This document shows positions 6,822-7,523 of a DNA stretch of 7,523 nucleotides, one piece after another (the first letter of the stretch is position 1; every line of letters starts with the position of its first letter). Origin of the DNA: AWTP1-13 sp036280295 (GTDB lineage: Bacteria; Pseudomonadota; Alphaproteobacteria; Rhizobiales; Hyphomicrobiaceae); assembly GCA_036280295.1 (NCBI GenBank), contig DASURA010000006.1:1-7523 (forward strand). The letters run 5' to 3'. The notes beneath the pieces are model-generated. The model searched no databases. It saw only the letters and a list, made by a program, of their open reading frames with translations, and was not told the DNA's origin. A program made the position numbers and the translations under genes.

Positions 6822-7523
6822 TCAGCTGCGCCGGCTGGTGACAAAATGAGCAGCGTCTTCCAGGGCCGCCGCCCGGGTTCCGAAGAGCTTCAGTGCGGCG
6901 ACAGCCTCGCTCCCCAGCTCACGGAGTTTCCCGCGAGCGCCTGAAATGCCCAGCAGCGAGACGAATGTTGCCTTGCCCGCGCTGGCATCCTTTCCTGTTG
7001 CTTTGCCGACCTGCTCCGGGCTGCCTTCCGCGTCCAGGAGGTCGTCGGTAATCTGGAAGGCAAGCCCGATCGCGCGCGCGTAGGCTTGCAGCGCCTCGCG
7101 CTCAAGCGCCGACGACCGCCCCAGGATCGCGCCGGCATCGACGGAGAACTCGATCAATGCACCTGTCTTCAAGGTTTGGATCCTGTGAATGCCGGCCGTG
7201 TCCTGCACGATGCCTTCGGCCTCAAGGTCCAGCATCTGCCCGCCAGCCATGCCGCGCCAGCCGGAGGCGCGCGCCAGCCCGAGCACAAGCTCCGCGCGGA
7301 TCGCCGCGTCGGGGTGGGAGGCCGGCGCGCTCAGGATCTCAAAGGCAATGGTCAGCAGGCCGTCGCCGGCGAGAATGGCGGTGGCCTCGTCAAAGGCCCT
7401 GTGCACGGTCGGACGTCCCCGGCGCAAGTCATCGTCGTCCATGGCGGGCAGATCGTCGTGCACCAGCGAGTAGCAGTGGATGCATTCGATGGCCGCGGCC
7501 GTATCGAGTGCCTGCTGCTCGGT
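6822..7523 (-). CDS. ispA: Farnesyl diphosphate synthase (IspA-type polyprenyl synthetase), 5'-truncated by window edge
   Basis: This enzyme makes farnesyl diphosphate from IPP and DMAPP/GPP in the cytoplasm, the precursor for squalene. The frame stays open to the right edge, so 233 C-terminal residues are visible and roughly 60-70 N-terminal residues are missing compared with a family length of about 300. Counting from the first visible residue, the first aspartate-rich motif is DDLPAMDDDD (23-32) followed by LRRGRP, with the two-residue insertion typical of bacterial FPP synthases. A GGQMLDLEAEG block lies near 94-104, a KTG motif near 119-121, and the second aspartate-rich motif is ITDDLLD (158-164). 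The fifth residue before the first motif is Tyr (HCYSLVHDD), as in E. coli IspA, which favours a C15 product over C20. The gene ends in TGA, 33 bases before hpnA, and heads the visible operon. The catalytic residues seen are intact. A geranylgeranyl diphosphate synthase is the main alternative. Confidence 0.92.
   Translation of the reverse strand, partial: TEQQALDTAAAIECIHCYSLVHDDLPAMDDDDLRRGRPTVHRAFDEATAILAGDGLLTIAFEILSAPASHPDAAIRAELVLGLARASGWRGMAGGQMLDLEAEGIVQDTAGIHRIQTLKTGALIEFSVDAGAILGRSSALEREALQAYARAIGLAFQITDDLLDAEGSPEQVGKATGKDASAGKATFVSLLGISGARGKLRELGSEAVAALKLFGTRAAALEDAAHFVTSRRS

Noticed and set aside
1..7523. Mobile elements, CRISPR arrays, tRNA genes, riboswitches or factor-independent terminators
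   Set aside because: I looked for direct repeats, hairpins followed by T runs and RNA-like segments in the short gaps and saw none. Almost every base is inside a coding region.

Overview
This window is a tightly packed run of seven genes, all on the minus strand, that together form the core of a bacterial hopanoid (squalene-hopene) biosynthesis operon. In transcription order, from right to left, they are a farnesyl diphosphate synthase (ispA-like, 5' end cut by the window), hpnA, hpnB, hpnC, hpnD, hpnE and the squalene-hopene cyclase gene shc/hpnF (3' end cut by the window). The DNA is GC-rich with strong G/C third-position bias. The protein sequences look like those of Alphaproteobacteria, probably Hyphomicrobiales/Rhizobiales or a relative. 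This placement rests on recalled family resemblance, not on a search.

Layout. Positions 7523-6822 encode the C-terminal 233 residues of an E. coli IspA-type FPP synthase. Positions 6788-5787 (hpnA) encode an NAD(P)-dependent epimerase/dehydratase-like protein that begins at a TTG codon. Positions 5790-4615 (hpnB) encode a membrane-anchored GT2-type glycosyltransferase. Positions 4618-3767 (hpnC) and 3728-2865 (hpnD) encode two squalene/phytoene synthase-fold proteins. Positions 2868-1609 (hpnE) encode an FAD amine oxidase-fold hydroxysqualene reductase. From 1573 to the left edge lie the first 524 residues of squalene-hopene cyclase, including its DXDD catalytic motif. No intergenic space exceeds about 40 bases, and three junctions are four-base start/stop overlaps (ATGA, ATGA, TTGA). 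Translation is therefore probably coupled along one mRNA. The promoter must lie beyond the right edge and the terminator beyond the left edge.

How the genes work together. By family knowledge, IspA makes farnesyl diphosphate. HpnD condenses two FPP into presqualene diphosphate, HpnC converts that to hydroxysqualene, HpnE reduces it to squalene, and Shc cyclises squalene to hopene/hopanol in the membrane. HpnA and HpnB are hopanoid-associated proteins without firmly established reactions, usually assumed to act on the polar side chain or a sugar head group. The window thus covers the route from C5/C10 prenyl diphosphates to the hopane skeleton, plus two probable tailoring genes.

This is a known type of system. 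I see no mobile element, CRISPR array, RNA gene or evident new defence or metabolic system. The points worth a second look are the co-transcribed FPP synthase, the run of TTG starts, the overlapping junctions, the two uncharacterised genes hpnA/hpnB, and a Trp-to-Phe change in the first QW-type repeat of the cyclase.
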